A program made the position numbers and the translations under genes. The notes under the pieces were generated by a model. The model was not told the origin of the DNA. It saw nothing but the letters and a program-made list of their open reading frames with translations, and made no database searches. 64,000 nt of DNA from Maylandia zebra (taxonomy: Eukaryota > Chordata > Actinopteri > Cichliformes > Cichlidae), in contig NC_135167.1 of assembly GCF_041146795.1 (NCBI RefSeq), forward strand, positions 32,975,954 to 33,039,953. Reading direction: 5' to 3'. Shown here one piece after another: positions 22,611 to 32,876 of the stretch (its first letter is position 1; the number at the start of each line of letters is the position of its first letter).

Positions 22611-23010
22611 GTTGATGTTCTTTGTGTTTGTGTTTTTATGCACATACTTAAAAAAGCCTTCCATGGTTAGACTTTATTGTTTCTCTGATGTTGCTCTGAT
22701 GACCGTGACTTTTTTGATGCCGTTTTTTTGTTGAAACCAACTGTTGTCACCCTCTGCTGCTCAGTGTGCTGGCTGTTTTCTCGGGAATCTCAACCACAAG
22801 AAAGTTTATACGAACGAAGCTAAAAAACCTGTGACAGTTTGTGAAACGTCATTAGCAGCAGTGAAATAAGTTAGTTAGTGAAATGATAGAGGCTATTTTA
22901 TGCTGGAAAAATTCTTCCAGCACAAAGTGGCCCAATAAACGGAATTTTTTAATACAGAAATACATCTAATGATAAAAAGCAGAGAATTCATTGTCTGTTT
23001 TCCATTGCAG

Positions 23011-23878
23011 AGCTGGGATGCTCGTCTCCTCATGGAGCGCTCTCGAGCTGTGAAGTGTCCAGATATCAGCGCTCACCTGGCTGGTACCAAGAAGGTTCAG
23101 CAAGTGCTCCCCAGACCTGGAGTCCTGGACAGATTCTTCCCAGACCAGCCTCAAGCTGTGCAGCAGATCCGAGCGACATTGGCTGACCTCTACACTCTAG
23201 ACATGGTGAGACAAAGGGCACGGTTTGTTCATTGTTTGGAAAATTTGGCATTAGATAATCCTCACCTGGGTGTTGCTGTTCAGTGTAAGCAATATCATTT
23301 GCATTTTATTCCTCTGATTTATTTCTCTGTGGTTGCGCTGGTCTACAGGGTCCAGAGAGGGACAAAACAGTATCAGTGGCCTTGTCAGCAGCAGAACGGT
23401 TTGTCTTGAAGTCTCAGCGAGAAGGAGGAGGTACAGCGGGCGGGGGGATAGAAGCGTCTTTAAACATGTTGAAAACTTCTGTTTATTGCTCACCATTTGT
23501 TAAACTAGGGAAGTTTAAGCAGTGCATGTGTGGATCTGCACACACATGCAGCATTTGCTTGCATTCCATGTATGAGCTAGCCTCAGTCAAAACAGTGACG
23601 ACACATACATGACTGCCTGCTGTTTTGCGTTACTGTGTATCTACTGTGATTCATGCATGCTGTACTGTGACTGAGATAATAGTGTATATGAGACACACTT
23701 GACAACAACATTGATCAGGATGTGAAAAAGCTACCAGATACAAGTTGTCAGCAGGTTATGGCTGACTAACTTGACGAATGAGTGTGTGGGCCGTCTGCTG
23801 AGGACCAAGAGCTCAGGACAGTCAGACGGGGGCGTCGCAGCAGGAGTCACCGTGCTCGACAACCCTCTGCTGTCCTGA
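23011..23878 (+). pseudogene. gss: glutathione synthetase fragment, left-arm copy
   Basis: Exon 23,011-23,205 (195 nt) follows TTGCAG and reads [20 protein letters not shown], ending LYTLDM before GTGAGA. Exon 23,349-23,430 (82 nt) reads [20 protein letters not shown] and the ATP-grasp motif KSQREGG before GTACA. The terminal exon then survives only from about 23,778 ([25 protein letters not shown]) to its stop at 23,876-23,878. Its 5' part and the exons between QREGGG and it, about 60 residues including nucleotide- and substrate-binding parts, are deleted. The junction at about 23,778 has no splice acceptor. Human enzymes have about 474 residues; fewer than 130 remain here. Confidence 0.9.
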
Positions 23879-24687
23879 GATGTCACACTCCTGCCTGCAC
23901 ATACAAACCACACTGAAGTCAGAGTTCCACCTGCACCTCCACCTGTTCTTGCAACAGCATGAAAACTGACAGAGGTGAGACAGAAGAAAAGTTCTTCTCT
24001 ATTTTTATTTATTTTTTTACTAAGTTAAGGAATTAAGTTAAGAAGAGTGATTAAATAAATAGTTTCTTGCATTTTTGATTTAATGATTGTGTTTAGGATT
24101 ATTTCAGAAACATGTTTAGAGGATCTTTGTAAGCCTGTATTTACTTTAAAAGAAGGGAAGCACTTCTTCATCCTACAGAAAAGGTGACACATTACAGATG
24201 AGTTCATAAAAAGTGTCTCTGTCACTCTTTCAAGGCTCTGTCACTTTTTCTTTTTGACTGGAACAGCATGTTAAAGTAGGCCTAGGCTGCCATCTTGTGG
24301 CAGTGTGTTGTTACTACAACATATGAAATTGTGTTTCTATTGGAAATATAATTCAGCACCACTGAGCCGCTCTCTCAGTTACAAACTGAACCTGTTTTTT
24401 TAGACATATAAATCACTAAGTACAGTGAAGCTTTTGGTTTTGTAAAAGTGTTTCTTATTCTAAATGCATGTTGATTTTTATCAGGGTGAAGAGCAGTTAG
24501 CAGTGCATTCATGGACATCTTTAAACTATTATTTGAAGAATCTTTGGTGATGATGGCATGAACTAGAAACGCGAGCTCCAGGTGAGACTGCACAGAACAA
24601 CAAGTGTCCTTAAACTGCATCAACTGATGACTTTCTCACAATTTTATTCCACTGTGTGTTTTTATCATTGAACGTTTCTGTCTTCAG
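23879..24687. other. 3' flank of the glutathione synthetase fragment
   Basis: About 0.8 kb downstream of the stop, shared with the older copy at 5,444-6,246 and mirrored at 59,947-60,755. No gene is recognised. The only two differences between arms that I noticed (24,083 and 24,271) fall here. Confidence 0.6.
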
Positions 24688-24775
24688 GTTTCTCTCAGAC
24701 CAAGATTGAATGTGATGACAAGGGTGATGGATGGTGTGACATGTGCTGCTGGCCCACAGAACCAGGTGAGTAAGC
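24688..24775 (+). pseudogene. isolated filamin Ig-repeat exon
   Basis: This 88-nt exon follows TCTTCAG and precedes GTGAG. It reads [20 protein letters not shown] then WPTEPG, matching a filamin A/B/C immunoglobulin-like repeat that in human FLNA has [15 protein letters not shown] and YWP. Filamins are actin cross-linkers. Neighbouring filamin exons are not visible, and two positions normally occupied by small or basic residues are Trp and Cys here. It is probably a stranded fragment. Confidence 0.75.
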
Positions 24776-24853
24776 TGTCCATGTGCTCTGCAACAATGAG
24801 GACATCCAACACTCTCAGTTAAGATTAGTTTTCGTGATTGTTGCCTCAAGGCC

Positions 24854-25165
24854 TGAGATCATGGTGGTGGGCTTGTGATGGACACACATGGCTGAAACCT
24901 CTCCTGTAGAGGCTAAGCCCAGGCTTGAAGCCACTGGGGTGTTCGTTGGCGGGGGTGACGCGATGTCACTGGTATGCATGAAGTTATTAAACTTGATACA
25001 GTCCAATAACTCCAGCCTTACTCATCTTGTCCTTCAGATTCTTTATTTCTAGGATTTAACAGCAGCGCAGCGGTCACAAACTGTTTGCTTCCTCCCGATC
25101 AACAACACAGCTGCCGCTAATTACGTGTGTCTACCTTAAATAGCTTCACAAACTCAAAATGTGAC
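24854..25165 (-). repeat. possible solo-LTR-like segment
   Basis: Read on the minus strand there is a TATA-like CTATTTAAGG, then about 100 bases on GAAATAAAGAATCTG with a polyadenylation signal, as in an LTR. Ends and target duplication were not found, so this is tentative. Confidence 0.3.
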
Positions 25166-26649
25166 CTCTAGCACCAAACGCTTGCTGCAGTTCTTGGTGT
25201 CAGAGGTGACACACAAGGTATAGCACAGATGTCGTTATACTGCTCCAGCTGTGTATTGCTAGCTGTGGGGAGGCTTTTTATCTTGTTTACAGCATCTCTC
25301 CTGAGCAGGAAGCTCTGCCAGCCCAGCTGGGCTCTGAGCCAGACGTTATAGTATGAGTGGACCAAGATGATGGTGCTTCCCATCATACTCCACTCGCCAA
25401 ATACAGTCTCTGATACACCACAGCACACCGCAACCTGGTGAGGTAACAAATCACTGACAGTGAGGCAGAGACAGTGCTGATGCATTACATGACAGTGTTG
25501 GTTTACAGTCAGAACTTAGCAAAGAGTTGCTGTACGTGTGTGTGACACATACCAGAACCTCCAGCAATCTGTAGGTCCCATTTACACAATATATGACTTC
25601 ATCCATGTTCTCCACTGGAGCTTTACGAAACTCCTCCACCATGAAGAGAACAACAGGTCAACAGAGTGCCAAGCACCTGGCGGTAGAGTGTTTCAGAGTT
25701 ATTATGGAATTAAAAAACAAGCAAATATACATGTTTAATTATTATTGGCCTGAACTGTTTGGGTAGAGCAAGTTTAAACTATTTAATTTAATGTTTTTGC
25801 ACACTGCGATGCGGTTGTGTGTTACCTGGAGAGAGGTGAGGATTGAGGAGGAGATGATGATGAGAAGCCAGAAGTCCGTGTGGAAGAACTGGCAGATCAT
25901 AAAAGCCATGTACGCTGGAAAGATCAGCAGGAAGGGACAGAGAGAAACTGCACGGAAGTGCTTCCACAAACTCCTACGGGACGGGCAGCAAAACCAGCGT
26001 ATGAGAAAGCAGTCAGGTTGATAACAGGCTTTGCAAACACACATTCAGTCAGATTACATTTATTGATGTCAAAAAGACAAACTGCCTGTTTAAGAATGAA
26101 GAAAGAAGGACAGTACACCGTAGTATTACTTAACTTATGATGTTAGCATGAGTTGTACTGATGACCATAGATAATGAATTCTGTGATAATTAACTAACTG
26201 CCCATAGTTATTAATAGTTGTTTACAGAGGTGGGACCAAGTCATTGTTTTGCAAGTCTCAAGTAAGTCTCAAGTCTTTATCCTCAAGTCTCAAGTCAAGT
26301 CTCAAGTAATGTCAGGCAAGTCAGAGTCGAGTCTCAAGTCACTGGTGTAAAAGTCCGAGTAAAGTCACAAGTCTGAAATTTTGAATTTCAAGTCCTTTCG
26401 AGTCTTTAAAAAGAAAAAAACGAAAAAATAATGTTGCAGTTATGCTAAATGTAAATATTAGACCATGTAATTTTTAAATCTGTGTTTTTCTCAACACATG
26501 ACAAAATAGTGAACTTAGAAAATATACACAAATTGTGAAATTGCACCTCTTTAAAATGCAGCTCAATTAAACCTAGCTCCAAGGATAATTTTCACCGACA
26601 GTTCTGAGATAAGCTGCATGTTATTCTTGGATGCGGTTGTAGGACCGGT

Positions 26650-27224
26650 GTCGTGCCAAAGTAGGTATCCCCGACAGAATTTGTTTCCCCTGTGCTGGGA
26701 GCATGCAGGAAGTACTGATGTTTTCATTTTGTGAAAAATTAGTATCGTTACATTACCATTCAGTTTGAGGGTTACAACAGAAAATTATATATTTATTGCT
26801 CACGGGGTATCAGATGGGATTATTTTAATAAACCATAAACATTTTGGCTAATAACTATTTTTATTCTCCTGTAACTTTATTATATAAAGAGCTAAATCCT
26901 CCAAAGTTTCAGGAGAAATGCGTCATAATAAGAAGTGTTTGTGAACGAAAAATCAGCAATGTGGGATACTGTTTGTCCGTGATTTACACAGGGGGAACAA
27001 ATTGTGGCAGGACCAGCCTGATATTATTTGTATCCCACTATAACTTCGTTGTATAAAGAGCTAAGATCTCAAAAATGTCAGGAGTAGTCAGTCATTATAA
27101 GAAGTGTTTGTAAACTAAAAATCAACAATGTGGGATACTGTTTGTCCGTGATTTGGACAGTCCAGCGTGTGCTCCCGACGCAGGGGAAACAAATTCTGTC
27201 GGGGATACCTAGTTTGGCACGATA
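26650..27224. repeat. inner inverted-repeat unit in the THAP transposon
   Basis: The stretches 26,650-26,705 and 27,170-27,224 are inverted copies (TCGTGCCAAAGTAGGTATCC against its reverse, then CCGACAGAATTTGTTTCCCC). Between them are two tandem copies of a roughly 180-bp unit, recognised by AAGAAGTGTTTGT and GTGGGATACTGTTTGTCCGT at about 26,930-26,990 and 27,095-27,155. This may be a separate MITE nested in the transposon. Confidence 0.75.
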
Positions 27225-27680
27225 GTAACTTCAGGTCACTGCAACAAGCCCAGGTACAGTTTACCGACGGATGGGTGCAGGACCTTGAAATGCACCGTGT
27301 AGAACGAAAGACCATCGTACGTATCATAAGTTTACCAGTCTCACAAATCGTCTTCATAAATACACAATCGTTAACCGTTTATTAATAGGACCTTTAAGCT
27401 CAACGGTAATTAATTAGCAGTGGAAATAATTTCTGGTACGCGTTACAGAAATGTAGCAGTGACAACAATACTGTATGCTGTAATCGTACTGGGCAATTAG
27501 TGATACAAAAAACCTGTTTTATCCTGTGAATAAAAGTATATGTTTTTGTCAATGTACCAAAATAACAGAAGCGAAACGCAATATTGTGTCAGGACAATTC
27601 ACTATTTATGCACAACAAACAAAGGAGCGACAATTTCTGTTCAGCGCCAGACTTGCTTGTAACCTATATCACCAATTATG

Positions 27681-27959
27681 TTATGAAAATGACGCATTAA
27701 CTACAACAGCAGACTGACCTTTGTGTAAATGCTTGGAGCAGACTAACCTGTGAGCTGGAGTGTTCTGGGACGTTATATTTGGTCTTTGAATGGCTGCAAT
27801 CCAGGCCACCCGTCGCCTCTTTGTTACTTCGGAAACATGGCTCGAACAATTTCTCTTCAACAACGTAATCCGATAACAACCGATCTCTTTACCCGTCGGC
27901 TTCCCGTGGCTGTCATGCGACCGGCTATTGCAGTTAATAATACAACAGCTTCTTGCCAT
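27681..27959 (-). CDS. THAP-domain ORF, left arm
   Basis: This 92-residue open frame begins MARSCCIINCNSRS and has the C2CH zinc signature of a THAP domain: Cys-x3-Cys near residues 6-10, the invariant Trp in RRRVAWIAAI near residue 52, and Cys-x2-His in LVCSKH near residue 74. THAP domains bind DNA; in transposases they recognise the element ends. The final AVPTVF-like box is absent and the frame ends shortly after the His, possibly at an exon border (AGGTTAG lies near the THRLV codons). It is a truncated transposase start or a small stand-alone DNA-binding protein. Confidence 0.75.
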   Translation of the reverse strand: MARSCCIINCNSRSHDSHGKPTGKEIGCYRITLLKRNCSSHVSEVTKRRRVAWIAAIQRPNITSQNTPAHRLVCSKHLHKGQSAVVVNASFS

Positions 27960-28593
27960 TTTTGTGTTTCTTTTTTATCGCTGTGATTTCAATTGAAAGC
28001 CTGCGTGCGCTAGTACCTCTTGCCACGAGTTCCCAGAATCCTTTGCGGTTTTACCCCTGAATGATGTCACATTTTCAATCTCTATATAATATGCGTGTTA
28101 AATTTTATATTTGGGGTGAAATATCAAGTCTTTTCAAGTAAACCGGTTCAAGTCCAATTCAAGTCCCAGGTCATTGGTGTAAAAGTCCAAGTCAAGTCAC
28201 AAGTCTTAGAACATTTTTTCAAGTCAAGTCTAAAGTCATAAAATTAATGACTCGAGTCTGACTCGAGTCCAAGTCATGTGACTCGAGTCCACACCTCTGG
28301 TTGTTTATGATCAGTAAAAAATAAAACAAACAGTGGGACACAGAGTTTTCTTAAAAATAAACACATGAAAAAAGTCTTTGGTATATTATCTTAATTGCCT
28401 CTAGATGCTCCCAGGGCTAGGACTCAGCTATCTCCAGCATGGACTGCAGGATGGAAGCAACAACAATAAAGAGGATGATAGAGAGGAGGAAGGCTCTGTG
28501 GATGACCTGCAGCTCAATGAGGCCAGTTTGGACAGCAAGGATTAGCAAGGTGATCCCTTCAGTCATCCCCCTGCACAGAGAGGAAGCAACCTA

Positions 28594-30506
28594 TTATGCT
28601 ACAATATAGTCTTTGTGCCAGCGAGGCTTGTACTTGACGCGTGGCAGTCTTCTGGCAGTAGGTGAGCCAGTCTGAGTGTGGTGCAGCCTAGCAGTGTCAG
28701 CGTTCTTTTCAGTCACTGGGCGACAGCGTGCTAGATGAGTGGCATTCCAACTCTTTCCATCACTCAGCAAGAAGGCATTCAAGCCTTTGGCTTTTGTTAC
28801 TGTTACAGGAGGGGTAAATCTGGGATGTCCTTTGGGAACATGGTGGGGTTTCCTTATCCTCACACTCTCTCCTGGTAGAAAAGAAGGTTTCCGTGCGTGA
28901 CGCCTACCATCAGTGTAACGTTGCATTTTCAACTGATATTTCCGAACTGAGTGACGTGCAACGTATCCAGTGGAGACACAGCAGGAGGCAAAGGGAGTAC
29001 ATCCAGTATAGTACGCATCTTCCTGCCACACAGGAGTTCTTAGGGAGAGGGAAGTAGAGGGAAGTAGTTGCATGCGGTGTTGCACAGTAAACTTGAAGCC
29101 AATCCAGCACAGTCGCCTTCCATGGTTTCGACTGCTGGATTGATGTCTGGATACAGGTGCGGAGGGCACGATGAAACCGTTCGATTGCTCCGTTTGCAGC
29201 TGGGTAGTAGACAGATGTTCTGCTGTGGGAGATGCCTCTATTCTGGAGGAATGAGGTGAACATTACAGAGGTGAACTGTGCACCATTGTCAGTTATGATG
29301 TTCTCTGGGTTGCCATGACGACTAAAGACAGATGAGAGGAACTGAATGACATCATCAGTAGTAGCATAAGGTGAAAAGGCAAGCTCAGGCCATTTGGAGT
29401 AGTAGTCAGTCAATGTTATGACGTATCTACAAGCAGGTATTGCAGTATCAAAAGGCCCAACAATGTCAAGACCAAGTTTTTTCCACGGTCCATCAGGCAG
29501 TGGGACGGGTTGGAGAGGAGCAGGATTAGTATGTGCAGTTTTGTCATTGGACTGGCAAAGGAGGCATGAGGTTATGGCAGACTGAACTTGTGAGTCCATT
29601 TTTGGCCACCAGTAGAGATCTCTTAATCTTTGTTTTGTGCGCACAATGGTGACTTTCATGTGCCAGTGCAATCAGTTTAGGTCTCACTGAAAGTGGTGCA
29701 ATGAGCCTCGAGCCTCTGAGAACATAATCACTTAGGGTTGAGAGTTCATTACGGATTTTGTAGTAAGGTGCAAGCGTGACATCAAGTGCTTTGATTGAGG
29801 CAGGCCAGCCACTTTGTATTTGTGAACGCAAAGCAACCAGTTCAGGGCAAGTTGAACAGGCAGAGTCAAAGTCCGCAACTGGAAGTGGGGACATGGCAGC
29901 AGAAACTTGGGCTACCATTTCATGATCTGCATCCGATGTGGGATGGGAAGAAACGGGCAGGGGCAGGCGAGAGAGACAGTCAGCTGTATAGTTCTGAGAA
30001 CCTGGGCGGCAAATAACATCATAGTCAAAACACAGGAGGCGGGCAGACCAGCGGGCGATGCGCATGCCAACCCTATTAAACCCTTTGGTGCTCAGCAGCG
30101 TTGTCAGAGCTTGGTGGTCTGTCCGCAGAGTGAAACGTCGGCCCCACAAATACGTTCTCCATTTCTCTGCAGCCCACACACAAGCATAAGCTTCTTTTTC
30201 AACAGTTGAGTACTTTTGATCTGTTGCAGGCAGTGTGCGGGAAGCAAACGCCACAGGTTTTTCTGTGCCATCAGGTTGCACTTGAGCAAATACAGCACCA
30301 AGCCCATAGTCACTTGCATCAGTAGAGATCACAACACGCAAGGCAGGGTCAAACAGTGCCAGTGCAGGACTATTCACCAGGAGTTTTTTTACTTCTTCAA
30401 AGCTCGCTTGTGCACCTGAAGTCCATGTGAAAGTGTTCTTGTCGTTAGCACAGCCACACATAGGGGCTACAACAGTTGCAAAGTTTGGCAAAACTTGGAG
30501 TACCAT
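28594..30506 (-). mobile_element. gypsy RNase H-integrase remnant, left arm
   Basis: The minus strand encodes the C-terminal half of a gypsy polyprotein. RNase H (30,506 to about 29,950) has STDASDYGLGAVFAQ, YSTVEKEAYACVWAAEKW and RTDHQALTTLL, ending NYTADCLSRL. Integrase follows with an HHCC zinc region split by a frame shift near 29,630, then a DDE core: D in GLDIVGPF, D in IITDNGAQFTS, E in NGAIERFHR. A further frame shift near 29,130 precedes a basic C-terminal part ending at 28,594. RT, gag and LTRs are missing. Residues differ from the fragment at 0.8-2.1 kb, so it is another lineage. Confidence 0.93.
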
Positions 30507-30570
30507 GACACCAAGCCCAGGAAGGATCTCAAACTGAGGGAACTGAGGAGGATTAAAGGGGCAGCACAGC

Positions 30571-30721
30571 AGCGTTTTGGAAAATAGTGTAAAGGCTTTT
30601 CAGGAAGCTTTTAGGACGCTGTGAAAATACTGAATTTGAATAGTGGAGGCTAGAAGTAGTGAATGTATCCTTCCTCTCTATCATTAGATGGAGAGAGTGT
30701 ACAAAGGCCGGCATAGTGGGT
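30571..30721 (+). repeat. 151-bp direct repeat, left arm copy a
   Basis: Matches 32,649-32,799 with a few substitutions, in the same orientation and 2,078 bp apart. It begins AGCGTTTTGGAAAATAGTGT and ends GGCCGGCATAGTGGGT. The pair brackets the tRNA segment. Confidence 0.9.
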
Positions 30722-31210
30722 CTGTGGCCACTCTTGCTTGCACTTTTGCGTGTCCGTCAGCCAGCTGTGGAGAAGAGCAAAGTTTTTACATGCAAAGAGC
30801 TGTAGTGAAAAGCAGTGTTCCAAACAATGAAATGTGTCCACTCTTTGTGCTTTTCATGCAGTAATGTTTGATGTTTGAAGCTATTTCTGCTGTTGTCCCA
30901 TTCCCGGTGAAATCCGCTGTCCCTCCAATCCCGATCCTCTTGCAAAGCAATCAGCATTTGTCAGACGCATCAGTCATTGGCGGTACTCAGACAGGATCCT
31001 GGATGACTACACGTCTGGGGTGGCTAAGAGAGCAATTGAAGGATGCCATGTTTACTGAATATGTGCCTAATTTTGTCAGGACATAGCTGGGTCCATTGCT
31101 TCTGCGTGCTCTATTTTCACAAGCAAAGGCCTGGCTCTTTCTCCTGGCACCTTCTCAGGTGATCTCCATGCCGTGGCTTCTTCTCAAATCAACGTCTGGA
31201 CTGCCGCAAA
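30722..31210. other. tRNA-cluster flank, no gene seen
   Basis: Gene-free sequence between the 151-bp repeat and the tRNA-Ser, mirrored at 53,424-53,912. It may be unit DNA of a tRNA cluster. Short open frames here have no domain. Confidence 0.35.
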
Positions 31211-31291
31211 ACAGTCGACAGGATTCGAACCTGTGCGGGGAGACCCCAATGGATTTCGAGTCCATCGCCTTGACCGCTCGGCCACAACAAC
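31211..31291 (-). tRNA. tRNA-Ser(CGA)-like gene, left arm
   Basis: On the minus strand the sequence has a D-arm TGGCCGAGCGGTCAAGG, an anticodon stem-loop TGGACTCGAAATCCA with anticodon CGA, a long variable arm GGGGTCTCCCC, and a T-arm ACAGGTTCGAATCCTGT. No intron and no encoded CCA. The acceptor strands GTTGTTG and CGACTGT pair with wobbles and one mismatch, which is unusual. It may be functional but weak, or decaying. Confidence 0.75.
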
Positions 31292-31866
31292 CACATTTGG
31301 TTTTGGAGCTACATACTTGAAAGACATACGTCTTCCAAGTCCTACGCCACACGTCTTTCAAGTAGGATGTGCACAACAACGGCCACGCTGGATTGTAAAT
31401 GCGGTAGCTGCATGACTTTGGTGAGAAAGCTTGTGGTTTTGCAGTTCCGTGAGATCGGTGCAGCACAGCTGCGGTTGAAGCTAGCTGGCTGACATTAGCT
31501 TGCTTGTTTGCATGAACAGTAACACACACAGCTGATGATTTTGCCACCGCAAAGAGCTGATCAGTACATGGTTAGTAAAATGTTATCTTCATTCCAAACA
31601 TTCAGCACAATATTTAAAGTGGGACTGGGTGTCTTTATGAAGAAGTAGCGTGTCCAATCCCAGTGTCATGTAAGAAGGTATATGTATGAAGTGATGAGAA
31701 CTCAAAGCCTGTGTGAACAGTGTCTTTCCACAGCAAACGGTAGCAGCGAGGCCGATGAAGAATGCACCTGGCCTGACATTGTAAGCCTTTGCAGAAAGAG
31801 CGGAGAACGTTTTTAGTGTAAAACAGTACGCAGCCCACATGCTTGAACAGCACTGCGAGAAGCAAC
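31292..31866. other. spacer between the two tRNA genes, left arm
   Basis: About 575 bp, mirrored at 52,768-53,342. A short inverted word pair with TTCAAGTA/TACTTGAA occurs beside the tRNA-Ser. No gene is recognised. Confidence 0.4.
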
Positions 31867-31938
31867 TGCGATGGCCGGGAATCGAACCCGGGTCAACTGC
31901 TTGGAAGGCAGCTATGCTCGCCACTATACCACCATCGC
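31867..31938 (-). tRNA. tRNA-Gly(TCC), left arm
   Basis: Minus-strand cloverleaf of 72 nt with a perfect seven-pair acceptor (GCGATGG with CCATCGC), D-arm TGGTATAGTGGCGAGCA, anticodon loop CTTCCAA (anticodon TCC), T-arm CCGGGTTCGATTCCCGG and discriminator A. It matches vertebrate tRNA-Gly(TCC). It reads glycine codons GGA (and GGG by wobble). Confidence 0.95.
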
Positions 31939-32317
31939 TGTGAAAAACTGCAACATCACTGAGTCATTGTCCGGCTTATGAAGCTTTCAGGACAATTAAC
32001 GAGGTGGGCATTGTGATTACTCGCTTGTCAGGTTCTAAACTGGTCAAAAAGTGGATCACTAAAAAGACTAGTGCTCTCATGCAACTGCACATTTAATCTC
32101 ATCAGCTAAGCTTCTTTGCTACTCAAGTGTGGCCTCTCACGCATTTAAACTCTTGTGTGATTTTTAGCACCTTCAGAGTCGCAATGGTCACGCGAGTTCT
32201 TCAGGTCACAGCAGACAAGGTGCGAATAGGTGTGAATCTGTCTTGGGACGAATCTGGGACAAGGACGTCTTTGGCTCCTCTCTCAAGTTATTGGACTTTG
32301 GCAAACAGGTTTCACGC
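31939..32317. other. tRNA flank, no gene seen
   Basis: Mirrored at 52,317-52,695. No recognised exon or repeat. Confidence 0.35.
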
Positions 32318-32648
32318 TTAATTAAAAAATGAGAGCAAGTGTCTGTGTCCCGAATACAAAGTGGGAGCTGGTTCCACAGAGAGGGGCCTGAAAAGTGATG
32401 GCTCTGCCTTCCATTGTACTTTTAAATCCCCTCGGAAGACAGCAGTCTGAGAGCAAAGCACTCTGTTGGGATGATATGGCACTGTGAGATCTTGTAGACA
32501 AAATTGGGGGTGATTATTCAAGACCTTGTGTGTGTGAGGGCAAGTATTTGGATTTTTATTTGGGATTTAATTGGGAGCCAATGAAGAGAGAAGTCCATAT
32601 GGGGGAAATCTACTCTCTCCTTCCAGTCCCTGACTGTGCTCTGGATGC
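32318..32648 (-). repeat. interspersed retroelement tail, left arm
   Basis: On the minus strand the sequence has the style of a fish LINE C-terminus and tail: LFRPLSVEPAPTLYS-like remnants, then CTTCATTGGCTCCCAATTAA and ATTAAATCCCAAATAAAAAT. Phrases such as GGAGCCAATGAAG are common in teleost dispersed repeats. Frame and ends are degraded, so the family is uncertain. Confidence 0.55.
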
Positions 32649-32799
32649 AGCGTTTTGGAAAATAGTGTAAAGGCTTTTCGGGAAGCTTTTAGGACACTGT
32701 GAAAATACTCAATTTGAATAGTGGAGGCTAGAAGTAGTGAATGTATCCTTCCTCTCTATCATTAGATGGAGAGAGTGTACAAAGGCCGGCATAGTGGGT
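32649..32799 (+). repeat. 151-bp direct repeat, left arm copy b
   Basis: Second copy, continuing directly into the region of the HMG-box exon. Copy a instead continues into unrelated sequence, so copy b may be the ancestral context. Confidence 0.9.
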
Positions 32800-32876
32800 G
32801 TACCAGAGCAGGGCTGTGTGTAAAGCACAGCCAGGCAGCTGAACACTGTATTGTTCTCTATTTTGTCCTCTTTGAG

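Larger units (their letters stand above)
26225..28299 (-). mobile_element. THAP-bearing DNA transposon with 8-bp target duplication
   Basis: The 2,075-bp element starts CAGAGGTGGGACC and ends, reversed, CAGAGGTGTGGAC. Exact 8-bp copies of GTTGTTTA flank it (26,217-26,224 and 28,300-28,307). Many AAGTCTCAAGTC-type words fill both subterminal zones in opposite orientation. Eight-base duplications fit hAT and P-type elements. The only coding piece, a THAP domain, favours a P-like source, because P transposases carry an N-terminal THAP domain. No catalytic domain is seen, so this is an internally deleted, non-autonomous copy inside an RNF145 intron. Confidence 0.85.
25221..28570 (-). pseudogene. 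rnf145: RNF145 (TRC8-like E3 ligase) fragment, left arm
   Basis: RNF145 is an ER multi-pass membrane E3 ubiquitin ligase with a C-terminal RING. Exons in gene order: 28,570-28,402 (GMTEGITLLILAVQTG, LLSIILFIVVASILQSML), 25,973-25,826 (SLWKHFRAVSLCPFLLIFPA, FHTDFWLLIIISSSILTSLQ), 25,676-25,553 (MVEEFRKAPVENMDEVIYCV), and 25,434-25,221 (HSYYNVWLRAQLGWQSFLLR, NDICAI). The frame changes after LETAES in the first exon and between VLGTL and VLFMVEEF in the third. The coding sequence stops matching right after NDICAI, where a 65-bp MITE-like piece begins, so the RING is lost. RNF145 is preferred over RNF139 because of KSLP and NDICAI. Confidence 0.88.

Noticed and set aside
25221..28570. RNF139 (TRC8) instead of RNF145
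   Set aside because: The residues after LLRRDAVNKI (KSLP..., NDICAI) and the VENMDEVIY stretch fit RNF145 better than RNF139 as I recall them. A sequence search would settle it.
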